A stretch of 64,000 nt of DNA from Mesorhizobium caraganae (GTDB taxonomy: Bacteria > Pseudomonadota > Alphaproteobacteria > Rhizobiales > Rhizobiaceae), in assembly GCF_016836705.1 (NCBI RefSeq), contig NZ_JAFCGY010000009.1, forward strand, positions 113,547 through 177,546, written 5' to 3'. The position numbers and the translations under genes were made by a program. Below are positions 1 through 7,156 of this stretch, one piece after another; position 1 is the first letter of the stretch, and each line of letters opens with the position of its first letter. The notes beneath the pieces are model-generated. The model saw only the letters and a program-made list of their open reading frames with translations, did no database searches and was not told the origin of the DNA.

Positions 1-475
1 GCGGGTCGCGTTCGCCCAGCCACTCGAACTCGGCGTCATAGGCCGAGCCCTTCTTGTCGTAGGCGTCGATGAAATAGAGCAGCGAGCCGCCGATACCGAC
101 AATGGCCGGCACGTCGAGCGCCTTGTCGTCGCCTTCGTAAGGCGTGGCGCCTTTCGACACCGCATGGTCGAAGGCGTGCTTGGCATCGATAACACGCCAG
201 GCCATCGAAGCCGCGCACGGACCGTGCTTGTCGACGAACCTCATCGCATGCGAGCCCGGCTCGGCATTGACGACATAGTTGATGTCGCCCTGGCGCCAGA
301 CGGTGATGTCCTTCGTGCGGTGCTTGGCCACCGCGACATAGCCCATGCGGGTGAACAGTTCGGCGAGCTTCTGCGGCTCCGAATGCGCGAACTCGACGAA
401 TTCGAAACCGTCGGTGCCGGCGGGGTTTTCCTTGCTGATCTTGGCGGGCGGGGCGTCGTGCGGAAAGGGACCCAT
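1..475 (-). CDS. hppD: 4-hydroxyphenylpyruvate dioxygenase, N-terminal part (cut by window edge)
   Basis: Only the first 158 codons are present; the gene runs off the left edge. The reverse strand reads MGPFPHDAPPAKISKEN, then FEFVEFAHSEP and WRQGDINYVVNAEPGSHA, typical of the N-terminal vicinal-oxygen-chelate domain of HPPD. The enzyme converts 4-hydroxyphenylpyruvate to homogentisate in cytosolic tyrosine catabolism. The ATG at 475 has GGAGG at 482-486. The iron ligands lie mostly in the missing C-terminal half. A divergent Lrp/AsnC regulator starts 140 bp away, a common arrangement for local control. Identity is from family resemblance and is strong. Confidence 0.9.
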   Translation of the reverse strand, partial: MGPFPHDAPPAKISKENPAGTDGFEFVEFAHSEPQKLAELFTRMGYVAVAKHRTKDITVWRQGDINYVVNAEPGSHAMRFVDKHGPCAASMAWRVIDAKHAFDHAVSKGATPYEGDDKALDVPAIVGIGGSLLYFIDAYDKKGSAYDAEFEWLGERDP

Positions 476-553
476 GGCATTCCTCCAAACGGATGGTGGC
501 CGCATCGGGCCACGAGACGACGCATTATAGCGCGGAGCGGCCGCACGGTGCTT

Positions 554-600
554 GCATTCAAACGCTTGAAATGCTCAGGTCATGCGTAATTCATGCATGA
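554..600. promoter_or_regulatory. candidate operator between hppD and lrp-type gene
   Basis: The 139-bp divergent spacer holds an imperfect dyad at 554-574, with outer arms GCATT and AATGC and inner arms CAA and TTG. The hexamer TCATGC then occurs twice, at 580-585 and 591-596. Such dyads are plausible sites for the neighbouring Lrp/AsnC protein, which often controls the adjacent gene and itself. Assignment is by position and symmetry only. Confidence 0.3.
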
Positions 601-614
601 TTGGAGATAAATCC

Positions 615-1082
615 ATGGATGATGCGCGCATCGATCAATTCGACCGCAAGATAATGGCTCTTTTGCAGGGCGACGCGCGGCTCACCAACAACGACCTCTC
701 TGAACGCGTGAACCTGTCGGCGTCGCAATGCTCGCGCCGCCGCCAGCGGTTGGAGGACGACGGCTATATCAAGGGCTATCGCGCCGTGCTCGACCGCGAC
801 AAGCTCGGCTTCTCGCTGGTCAACGTCATCTCGGTGACGCTCGCCACCCACAACCGCGACAATGCCAGGCGCTTCGGCGAACTCTTGGCACGGCTGCCGG
901 AAGTGCAGGAAGCGCATGCGCTGACCGGCGAGATGGATTATATCTTGAAGGTGGTGACGCCCGATCTCAAATCACTGTCGGAGTTCGTCAACGGCGTGCT
1001 CCTGCCGCACGAATCCGTGCAGCATGTGAAGACGGCGATCGTGCTGGAGACGCTGAAGGAGACCGGCGCGCTACCGATTTAG
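615..1082 (+). CDS. Lrp/AsnC family transcriptional regulator
   Basis: The 155-residue protein has an N-terminal winged helix-turn-helix (about residues 5-60, including LTNNDLSERVNLSASQCSRR) and a C-terminal ligand-sensing domain (about 65-150, with LTGEMDYILKVV). Length and layout are normal for the family. An in-frame ATG exists at 582, but the ATG at 615 has GGAG at 603-606 with good spacing and starts at the conserved region. Divergence from hppD suggests that it regulates tyrosine or phenylalanine catabolism, as similar regulators beside hmg/hpd genes do. The ligand is not known from sequence. Confidence 0.85.
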   Translation: MDDARIDQFDRKIMALLQGDARLTNNDLSERVNLSASQCSRRRQRLEDDGYIKGYRAVLDRDKLGFSLVNVISVTLATHNRDNARRFGELLARLPEVQEAHALTGEMDYILKVVTPDLKSLSEFVNGVLLPHESVQHVKTAIVLETLKETGALPI

Positions 1083-1117
1083 TTTTCCTGGATCCTATCG
1101 GATGAGCCGGCGGGACA

Positions 1118-1278
1118 GCGCCCCCTCTGTTCTGCCGGACATCTCCTCCACGAGGGGGGGAGATCAGATGTCGTGCGGGCTTTCGCCAATCGCTAGCGTT
1201 GCAGGAAAGGCGTCACCGGCGAAGCGCTAATCTCCCCACCTGTGGGGGGGAGATGTCCGGCAGGACAGAGGGGGCGCC
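1118..1278. repeat. palindromic mosaic repeat, family A copy 1
   Basis: Left arm (GCGCCCCCTCTGTTCTGCCG) and right arm (GCAGGACAGAGGGGGCGCC) are inverted copies. Each is followed inward by an ATCTCC/GGAGAT block and a variable centre. Copies 2 (23862-24018) and 3 (39739-39897) share the arms and parts of the centre. It lies just downstream of the lrp-type gene and facing the next gene's 3' end, so it could form a large hairpin in read-through RNA. It resembles the class of rhizobial intergenic mosaic elements. Confidence 0.75.
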
Positions 1279-1325
1279 AAGGGTCGCCAACTTGTGGAAG
1301 TGGCCTTGGCAATCGCCCTAACCCT

Positions 1326-1664
1326 TCACCCCTTCGACTGCTGAATAAGCCCATACAAATTCGTGCACCGCGCTCCAGATCGGCAATAAGCAAACACCGG
1401 CCCTTCGAGCGCGTCTAGCGCCTCGGCCTGATCCTCGACATTCTCGGCGGTGATCTGGCCGCTGATCACCGGGATGTAGCGGAAGGCCAGCCCGGCGGCT
1501 TCGACCGCCGCCTTGACGCTGTCGGCCGAAGGCTGGCCGGGCTGCTCGTCATCCGGCCGGTTGCAGATCACGCTCTTGAAGCCGGCGGCCTTGATGGCGG
1601 CGGCATCTTCGGGCTGGATCTGGCCCGAGACCGAATAGTCCTCGCTGATTTCGCGATATTCCAT
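1326..1664 (-). CDS. DUF442 / TIGR01244 family protein-tyrosine-phosphatase-like sulfurtransferase
   Basis: The 112-residue protein contains IQPEDAAAIKAAGFKSVICN, then RPDDEQPGQPS and the catalytic-type loop YCRSGARCTNLY, a C-x5-R phosphatase signature. The family (also found fused in BlcH/ETHE1-like proteins) is linked to sulfide or sulfur handling, but the substrate is uncertain. The ATG at 1664 has GAGG about 9 nt upstream. A second ATG at 1673 abuts the same GAGG and is less likely. The upstream COG0523 gene starts 119 bp beyond its stop on the same strand, so co-transcription is possible. Confidence 0.8.
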   Translation of the reverse strand: MEYREISEDYSVSGQIQPEDAAAIKAAGFKSVICNRPDDEQPGQPSADSVKAAVEAAGLAFRYIPVISGQITAENVEDQAEALDALEGPVFAYCRSGARCTNLYGLIQQSKG

Positions 1665-1783
1665 GGCTCTCATCCTCGCAATCTGGTTTGGCGCAGAGTC
1701 TTGCCACTCTCGAGCGAGGTCGGCAATCCGCGCAACAGGAAATCCTTTTGCGCAAATAGCCATTCCCCCGGGCAAAATCCACC

Positions 1784-2983
1784 TCAGCCATGTGTCCAGG
1801 TCGGGAACGGGTCGGGCAGTCCGCGCCACAGTTCGGGCCGGAAGTCCTCCGTCTCGACCAGGCAATCGTCCAGTTCGCTGCGGATTTTCCGCTCATCCAT
1901 CGGTTCGCAGCCGATGAACACCATCTCCTGGCGCCGGTCGCCCCAGACCGGATCGAGATAGGGTCGCATGCTTTCGCGCCATTCGGCATGGTCGGGCCAC
2001 CGCTCCTGCGGCACGGCGGCCCACCAAAGACCGCGCTTTTCGGTCCTGACCAGCGCGCCGGCATGGCTCATTTCACCGACGTGATGCGGCCGGGTCGCCA
2101 GCCAGAAAAAGCCCTTGGCGCGCACCACGCCCGGCCATGCGCGATCGATGAACGCCTGGAACTTCGTTGGCTCGAACGGCTTTCGCGCCCGGTAGACGAA
2201 GGAACGGATGCCATACTCCTCAGTCTCCGGGACATGGTCGCGAAAACCGTTGAGCTCCTTGAACCAGAGCGGGTTCTGTTGCGCCTTATCGAAATCAAAG
2301 CGCCCGGTGGCGAGCACCTTGTCGAGCGGCACCTTGCCGAAATCGGCTTCGACGATCTCGGCATCGGGATTGAGCGCCCGCACGATCAGCCGCGCCATAT
2401 CCAGCTGCTGCGAGTTGGCGACGCCGACCTTGTTCAGCACCACAGTGTCGGCGAATTCGATCTGCTCGACCAAAAGGTCGACCAGCGCCCGGCTGTCCTG
2501 CTCGCCAAGCGACTGGCCGCGCTGCTTGAGGAAATCGGACGATGAATAATCCTTGAGCAGATTGAGCGCGTCGACCACCGTCACCATCGTGTCGAGACGG
2601 GCGACGTCGGACAGGCTGTCGCCATTCTCATCGCGAAAATCGAAGGTCGCGGCGACCGGCAGCGGCTCTGAAATCCCGGTGGATTCGATCAGGAGATAGT
2701 CGAAGCGGGCTTGTTCAGCGAGCGCGCGAACCTCTTTCAGCAGATCGTCGCGCAGCGTGCAGCAGATGCAGCCATTCGACATTTCCACCAGTCGCTCATC
2801 GGTACGCGACAGGTCGGCGCCGTCGCGCACCAGCTCAGCATCGATGTTGATTTCGCCCATGTCGTTGACGATGACGGCAACGCGGCGGCCTTCGCGGTTC
2901 GACAAAATGTGGTTCAAAAGCGTGGTCTTGCCGGCACAGAGCACGGTGACGGGCAGGCGTTTGGTTTTGGAGGTTTGCAGCAT
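1784..2983 (-). CDS. COG0523 (CobW/YciC/ZigA-like) metallochaperone GTPase with shortened P-loop
   Basis: The 399-residue protein has the family landmarks: NDMGEINIDAELV, the metal-binding GCICCTLRDDLL, ESTGISEP, and a C-terminal CobW domain (about 240-385, with GFFWLATRP and HAGALVR). These proteins move zinc or other metals at the cost of GTP. Two nucleotide motifs are abnormal. The region that should read VTVLSGFLGAGKTT reads VTVLCAGKTT, which fits a clean 12-nt deletion removing the first P-loop glycine. The guanine motif NKxD reads NKVG. The protein may bind GTP poorly or not at all. A Zur-box-like palindrome lies about 80 bp upstream, which favours the YciC/ZigA zinc-starvation subgroup over cobalamin CobW. 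Confidence 0.85.
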   Translation of the reverse strand: MLQTSKTKRLPVTVLCAGKTTLLNHILSNREGRRVAVIVNDMGEINIDAELVRDGADLSRTDERLVEMSNGCICCTLRDDLLKEVRALAEQARFDYLLIESTGISEPLPVAATFDFRDENGDSLSDVARLDTMVTVVDALNLLKDYSSSDFLKQRGQSLGEQDSRALVDLLVEQIEFADTVVLNKVGVANSQQLDMARLIVRALNPDAEIVEADFGKVPLDKVLATGRFDFDKAQQNPLWFKELNGFRDHVPETEEYGIRSFVYRARKPFEPTKFQAFIDRAWPGVVRAKGFFWLATRPHHVGEMSHAGALVRTEKRGLWWAAVPQERWPDHAEWRESMRPYLDPVWGDRRQEMVFIGCEPMDERKIRSELDDCLVETEDFRPELWRGLPDPFPTWTHG

Positions 2984-3059
2984 GTCTGTATCCGAAGGTT
3001 CGGCGCGGATGGGCGGGATGGTGTGGCGATCCGCGCGGCTAGGGTAGGGGATCGATCTG

Positions 3060-3080
3060 GTATGTTATATTATTACATAC
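3060..3080. promoter_or_regulatory. candidate Zur box
   Basis: A 21-bp AT-rich near-palindrome has arms GTATGT and ACATAC and stands out in GC-rich DNA. It sits 77 bp upstream of the COG0523 GTPase start and 140 bp upstream of ridA. COG0523 genes of the YciC/ZigA type are classic Zur targets, and rhizobial Zur boxes are AT-rich palindromes of about this size. Assignment rests on symmetry and context. Confidence 0.5.
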
Positions 3081-3220
3081 GTCAACAGATTAGCCCCCCG
3101 AAATGAAACCGCACGGGTTCAATTCGCCGTGCGTTGGCTCAAGCGGTTTCGTTCAGCCGGCCTTGCCCGAAGCCGGCAGCGCCACTAAACAGGCGCCACC
3201 GACCAACGAAGGAACCTCCC

Positions 3221-3565
3221 ATGAGCATTCGTCGCATCGATGTTGGCCCGCGCATGAGCCAGATCGTCATTCACGGCAACATCGTTTACCTCGCCGGCCA
3301 GGTCGGGACGCCTGGCGCCAGCGTCGGCGAACAGACCAAGTCGATCCTGGCCACCATCGACGAATTGCTGGCCAAGGCCGGCACCGACAAGACCAAGATC
3401 CTGCAAGCGATCATCTGGCTGGCCGACATGGGCACCTTTGCCGAGATGAACAAGGAATGGGACAAGTGGGTGCCGCAAGGCAACACGCCCGCCCGCGCCA
3501 CCGGCGAAGCCAAGCTCGCAGGGCCGGAATACACGGTCGAGATTATTATTACGGCGGCGATCTGA
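3221..3565 (+). CDS. RidA/YjgF family enamine/imine deaminase-like protein
   Basis: The 114-residue protein matches the whole Rid fold: VYLAGQVGTPGASVGEQTKS, ATIDELLAKAGTDKTKILQA, and NTPARATGEAKLAGPEYTVE near the C-terminus, including the region of the substrate-binding arginine. Family members hydrolyse reactive 2-aminoacrylate-type imines formed by PLP enzymes. Some relatives act in specific catabolic pathways instead. The ATG at 3221 follows GAAGGA and begins at the usual N-terminus. Upstream in-frame codons lack family similarity. It is transcribed away from the COG0523 gene and might share the palindromic control site. Confidence 0.85.
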   Translation: MSIRRIDVGPRMSQIVIHGNIVYLAGQVGTPGASVGEQTKSILATIDELLAKAGTDKTKILQAIIWLADMGTFAEMNKEWDKWVPQGNTPARATGEAKLAGPEYTVEIIITAAI

Positions 3566-3571
3566 GGCGCG

Positions 3572-3740
3572 GCGCTTTACCCTCCCCCTCGAGGGGAGGG
3601 TCGGCGAACAGTCAAAGCGAAGCGGAGACTGTGAGACGGGGTGGGGTCGGCGAGGCTGCACCTACCCACCCCGCGTCACTAGTGCCGCCGTGCGGCACTC
3701 GCTCCGCGACCCTCCCCTCGAGGGGGAGGGTAGAAAGCGC
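3572..3740. repeat. palindromic mosaic repeat, family C
   Basis: Outer arms GCGCTTTACCCTCCCCCTCG (left) and the inverted AGGGGGAGGGTAGAAAGCGC (right) enclose GGGGTGGGGTCGGC and a GTGCCGCCGTGCGGCACTCG inner hairpin. The element fills the gap between the convergent ridA and hutC stops and abuts the hutC stop codon. Only one copy is in the window. Confidence 0.7.
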
Positions 3741-4480
3741 TACCCTTGCGAAGGCCTGAACCTTGCCACCAGCGTGTGGCTCTCCGCGGCGTAGGTGAAC
3801 CTCACCTGCGTCACTGGATACTCCGCGCTCCAGGTCCGGCGCTCGACCACCAGGCATGGCGCGCCGGTTGCGATGTCGAGGGCTTCGGCAATGTGCCTGT
3901 CCGCCGCCACCGCGCGGATGCGGTGCTCGGCCTCGCTCCATGGCACGCGGCCGATCAGCCAGGGGCCGGGGGCGATGTCGAGAAATTCTTCCTCAGCGGC
4001 TTCCGCGACAGCGGCGAGATTGATCAGCCGCTGCTCATGCGCGAACGGCCGCTTGCCGGCGAAATGCCGGCATTCGAGCGCCAGCACCTGTCCGGCAGCG
4101 CCGAGTTCCAGCAAGCCACGATCCTCGGCGCTGCTGCGCCTTTTCTGCCGCGTCACGCGCTCGTAGCGATAGGCCAGGCCGAGCGCCTCGACCTCGATCC
4201 TTATGTCATGGATTTCCAGCACCGCCGCCTGCGACTGCGGCTGGCGGACAAAACTGCCCGAACGGCGGCGGCGCTCGATCAGCCCGGCCTTGGCCAGTTG
4301 CGACAGCGCCTTGTTCACCGTCATGCGCGAACAATTGTATTCGGCCGTCAGTTCGTGCTCGAACGGGATGCGGAAGCCCGGCACCCAGACGCCGGACAGA
4401 ATCTTTTCGCTGATGTCGGACAGGATGCGCTGGTGCAGCGAGCCGCCGCCTTCCACCGCCGCTGTCTCGATCATGCTCAT
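3740..4480 (-). CDS. hutC: histidine utilisation repressor, GntR/HutC family
   Basis: The 246-residue protein has a GntR winged helix (about 14-80; FEHELTAEYNCSRMTVNKAL) and a UTRA effector domain (about 95-240; ending AESHTLVARF). HutC represses hut genes and is released by urocanate. Its ATG overlaps the hutF stop by 4 nt (4477-4480), so the two genes form a hutF-hutC unit with coupled translation. The predicted operator is the TGTATATACA palindrome between hutF and hutI, giving control of both divergent arms. Confidence 0.92.
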   Translation of the reverse strand: MSMIETAAVEGGGSLHQRILSDISEKILSGVWVPGFRIPFEHELTAEYNCSRMTVNKALSQLAKAGLIERRRRSGSFVRQPQSQAAVLEIHDIRIEVEALGLAYRYERVTRQKRRSSAEDRGLLELGAAGQVLALECRHFAGKRPFAHEQRLINLAAVAEAAEEEFLDIAPGPWLIGRVPWSEAEHRIRAVAADRHIAEALDIATGAPCLVVERRTWSAEYPVTQVRFTYAAESHTLVARFRPSQG

Positions 4481-5829
4481 GCCGAAAGCGCCATCATCAC
4501 CTGGCGAAAACGCTCGGCGATTGCCTCGCGCCTGGCATGCCGGCCGCCGCTGACCTGCTTTTTACCATGCACCCAGACGCAATCGACCTTGCCGCCATTG
4601 GCAAAAATCCAGGCATCGAGAATGGCATCGCCGCTCTTGCCGGCAAGCGAGGGATGGTTCTGGTCGAGCGAGACGAAATCGGCCGGACCGCCGGCGGCGA
4701 TCCGCGACGGACCGGCGCCCAGCGCCACGCTGCCGCCGTCGAGGGCTGCGTCGAACAGTGCGCGCCCGGTCGAGCCGCCAGCCACCGCCAGAACATTGCG
4801 GGCGCGATGCGCAAGGCGCTGCGAATATTCGAGCTGGCGCAATTCGTCCGGCAGGCCGATCAGCACATTGGAATCGGAGCCGACGCCGAAGCGGCCGCCC
4901 TGTTCGGTGAACAGCGGCGCGGCGAAAGTGCCGTCGCCGAGATTGGCCTCGGTGATCGGGCAAAGGCCGGCAATGGCGCCGCTTTTCGCCATGCCGATGA
5001 TCTCAGTCACGGTCATGTGGGTGGCATGGATCAGGCACCAACGCTTGTCGATGCCGGCATTGGCGAGCAGCCATTCGACCGGCCGCGCGCCCGACCAGGC
5101 GAGGCAGTCCTCGACCTCCTTCACCTGCTCGGCGACGTGGATGTGGATCGGCCCGTCCGGCGCCATCGCGGCAACGACGCCGAGTTCCTCGGGCGTTGCG
5201 GCGCGCAGGCTATGCGGGGCAACGCCGACGACAGCCTGATTCAACGCGCGAACGGATTCGCGGCTTTTCTCAAGCAAGCGACCGAAGCGATTCACATCGT
5301 TGATGAATCGCCGCTGGCCTTCGTTGGGCGCGGCGCCGCCGAACGAAGAATGCGCATAAAACACCGGCAGCAGCGTCAGGCCTATGCCCGTCTCAACCGA
5401 TGCGGCGGCAATGCGCTCGGCCATCTCGGCGAGGTTGGCGTAGGGCTTTCCGTCGCGGTCGTGGTGCAGATAGTGGAACTCGCCGACGCGCGAAAAACCG
5501 GCCTCCAGCATCTCGACATAGAGCTGTGCGGCAACTGCCTCGACCTGGTCCGGCGTCATCGACAGCGCGAAGCGGTACATCACCTCGCGCCAGCTCCAGA
5601 AACTGTCGGCCGAGGGGCCGCGCAGTTCAGCCAGCCCTGCCATGCCGCGCTGGAAGGCGTGGCTGTGCAGGTTCGGCATGCCTGGAACAACAATGGCGTG
5701 CCGCTCGTCGCCGGCCTGCGGCGAAGAACCCGGCTCGACCTTCGCGATCTGACCGCCACTCAGCGAGATCCGCACCTTGTCATGCCAGCCATCGGCCAGC
5801 AGCGCCTGTTCCGCAAAGATCGCCGTCAC
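4477..5829 (-). CDS. hutF: formimidoylglutamate deiminase
   Basis: The 450-residue amidohydrolase converts N-formimidoyl-L-glutamate to N-formyl-L-glutamate plus ammonia, the fourth step of the five-step histidine pathway. The metal motif LHSHAFQRGMAG is near residue 65, and IHIHVAEQVKEVEDC and SDSNVLIGLPDELRQLEYSQ are typical. I chose the GTG at 5829 because GGAG lies 6 nt upstream and VTAIFAEQALL begins the domain. A longer in-frame extension to 5943 runs into the operator region and is unlikely. Having both hutF and hutG distinguishes this route from the direct formiminoglutamase route. Confidence 0.93.
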   Translation of the reverse strand: MTAIFAEQALLADGWHDKVRISLSGGQIAKVEPGSSPQAGDERHAIVVPGMPNLHSHAFQRGMAGLAELRGPSADSFWSWREVMYRFALSMTPDQVEAVAAQLYVEMLEAGFSRVGEFHYLHHDRDGKPYANLAEMAERIAAASVETGIGLTLLPVFYAHSSFGGAAPNEGQRRFINDVNRFGRLLEKSRESVRALNQAVVGVAPHSLRAATPEELGVVAAMAPDGPIHIHVAEQVKEVEDCLAWSGARPVEWLLANAGIDKRWCLIHATHMTVTEIIGMAKSGAIAGLCPITEANLGDGTFAAPLFTEQGGRFGVGSDSNVLIGLPDELRQLEYSQRLAHRARNVLAVAGGSTGRALFDAALDGGSVALGAGPSRIAAGGPADFVSLDQNHPSLAGKSGDAILDAWIFANGGKVDCVWVHGKKQVSGGRHARREAIAERFRQVMMALSA

Positions 5830-5883
5830 GTTTTTCTCCGAATCCGAATTTCCGATGACAATAGCACTTGCAGTGCGTTCTAA

Positions 5884-5897
5884 TATGTATATACATA
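5884..5897. promoter_or_regulatory. HutC operator between hutF and hutI
   Basis: TATGTATATACATA is a perfect 14-bp palindrome in the 94-bp gap between the divergent hutF and hutI starts. Its core TGTATATACA matches the known HutC operator core described in Pseudomonas. Its position lets one repressor control both hutFC and hutIHGUD. Confidence 0.75.
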
Positions 5898-5923
5898 ATC
5901 GCCATCCAATCAAACGGAAAAAG

Positions 5924-7156
5924 ATGATGGCGGCACAGAACAAAAGCCGGGCAGGGGACCTTCACCTTTGGCGCAATGCGCGCCTGGCGACCATGGCCGA
6001 AGCCGGACTGGGTATCGTCGAGAAGGGCGCGATCGCCGCCCACGACGGCGTCATCGTCTATGCCGGGCCGGAAGCAGACATGCCGTCAGCCCTGGCTCAG
6101 GGCAGCGAGACCACCAACTGCGAAGGCCGCTGGATCACCCCCGGCCTGATCGATTGCCACACTCATCTCGTCCATGCCGGCAACCGCGCCAACGAGTTCG
6201 AGATGCGGCTGGCCGGCGCCACCTATGAAGAGGTCGCCCGTGCCGGCGGCGGCATCGTCTCCTCCGTCAAATTCTTGCGCGCTGCCAGCGAAGACGAGTT
6301 GGTTGCGCAGACGCTGCCGCGCCTCGATGCGCTGATGGCAGAGGGCGTCACGACGGTGGAGGTAAAGTCGGGCTACGGGCTCGATCTCGAAAATGAACAG
6401 AAGTCGCTGCGCGCGGCCCGGCGCCTCGACAAGGAGCGGCCGGTGACGGTTCGCGCCACCTTCCTCGGCGCGCATGCGTTGCCGCCGGAAGCCAAGGGCG
6501 ACAAGGACGCGTTTGTCGATCTGGTCGCCAACACAATCCTGCCGGCCATCGCCGCCGAGGGCCTGGCCGACGCCGTCGACGGTTTCTGCGAAGGCATCGC
6601 CTTTTCGCCGGAGCAGATCGCCCGCGTCTTCGACAAAGCCAGGGCACTCGGCCTGCCGGTCAAACTCCATGCCGACCAACTGTCCAACCTTCACGGCGCC
6701 GAACTCGCCGCCCGCTATGGCGCGCTGTCGGCCGACCATCTCGAATATACAGACGACGCCGGTGCTGCGGCGATGGCCAAGGCCGGCACCGTGGCGACGA
6801 TCCTGCCCGGCGCCTACTATTTCATTCGCGAAACCAAGAAGCCGCCGATCGGCCTGTTTCGCCAGCACGGCGTCAAGATGGCCGTCGCCACCGACAACAA
6901 TCCCGGCACCTCGCCGCTGACCTCGCTGCTCTTGACCATGAACATGGCTGCGACCTTGTTCGGCCTGACCGTCGAGGAATGCCTGGCCGGCACCACCCGC
7001 GAGGCCGCCCGCGCGCTCGGCCTGCTCGGCCAGACCGGCACGCTCGAGGCAGGCAAATCCGCCGACCTGGCGATCTGGAACATCGGGCGCCCGGCCGAAC
7101 TCGTCTACCGCATGGGCTTCAACCCGCTTCATGCCCGCATCTGGAGAGGACAATGA
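5924..7156 (+). CDS. hutI: imidazolonepropionase
   Basis: The 410-residue amidohydrolase opens the imidazolonepropionate ring to N-formimidoylglutamate. The sequence shows DCHTHLVHAGNRANEFEMRL, GGGIVSSVKFLR, KSGYGLDLENE, KLHADQLSN and AVATDNNPGTSP, which carry the metal and substrate ligands. The start is one of two adjacent ATGs (5924, 5927) after GGAAAAAG; I use the first. The TGA stop overlaps the hutH ATG (ATGA, 7153-7156), showing translational coupling. It is the first gene of the plus-strand hut operon behind the HutC site. Confidence 0.94.
   Translation: MMAAQNKSRAGDLHLWRNARLATMAEAGLGIVEKGAIAAHDGVIVYAGPEADMPSALAQGSETTNCEGRWITPGLIDCHTHLVHAGNRANEFEMRLAGATYEEVARAGGGIVSSVKFLRAASEDELVAQTLPRLDALMAEGVTTVEVKSGYGLDLENEQKSLRAARRLDKERPVTVRATFLGAHALPPEAKGDKDAFVDLVANTILPAIAAEGLADAVDGFCEGIAFSPEQIARVFDKARALGLPVKLHADQLSNLHGAELAARYGALSADHLEYTDDAGAAAMAKAGTVATILPGAYYFIRETKKPPIGLFRQHGVKMAVATDNNPGTSPLTSLLLTMNMAATLFGLTVEECLAGTTREAARALGLLGQTGTLEAGKSADLAIWNIGRPAELVYRMGFNPLHARIWRGQ

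Noticed and set aside
36..589. Several open frames on both strands over the hppD start
   Set aside because: Only the frame starting at 475 gives HPPD similarity and a ribosome site; the others are overlapping shadows.
1118..1278. Repeat clusters as possible CRISPR arrays
   Set aside because: The units are inverted, not direct, there are no regular spacers and no cas genes in the window.
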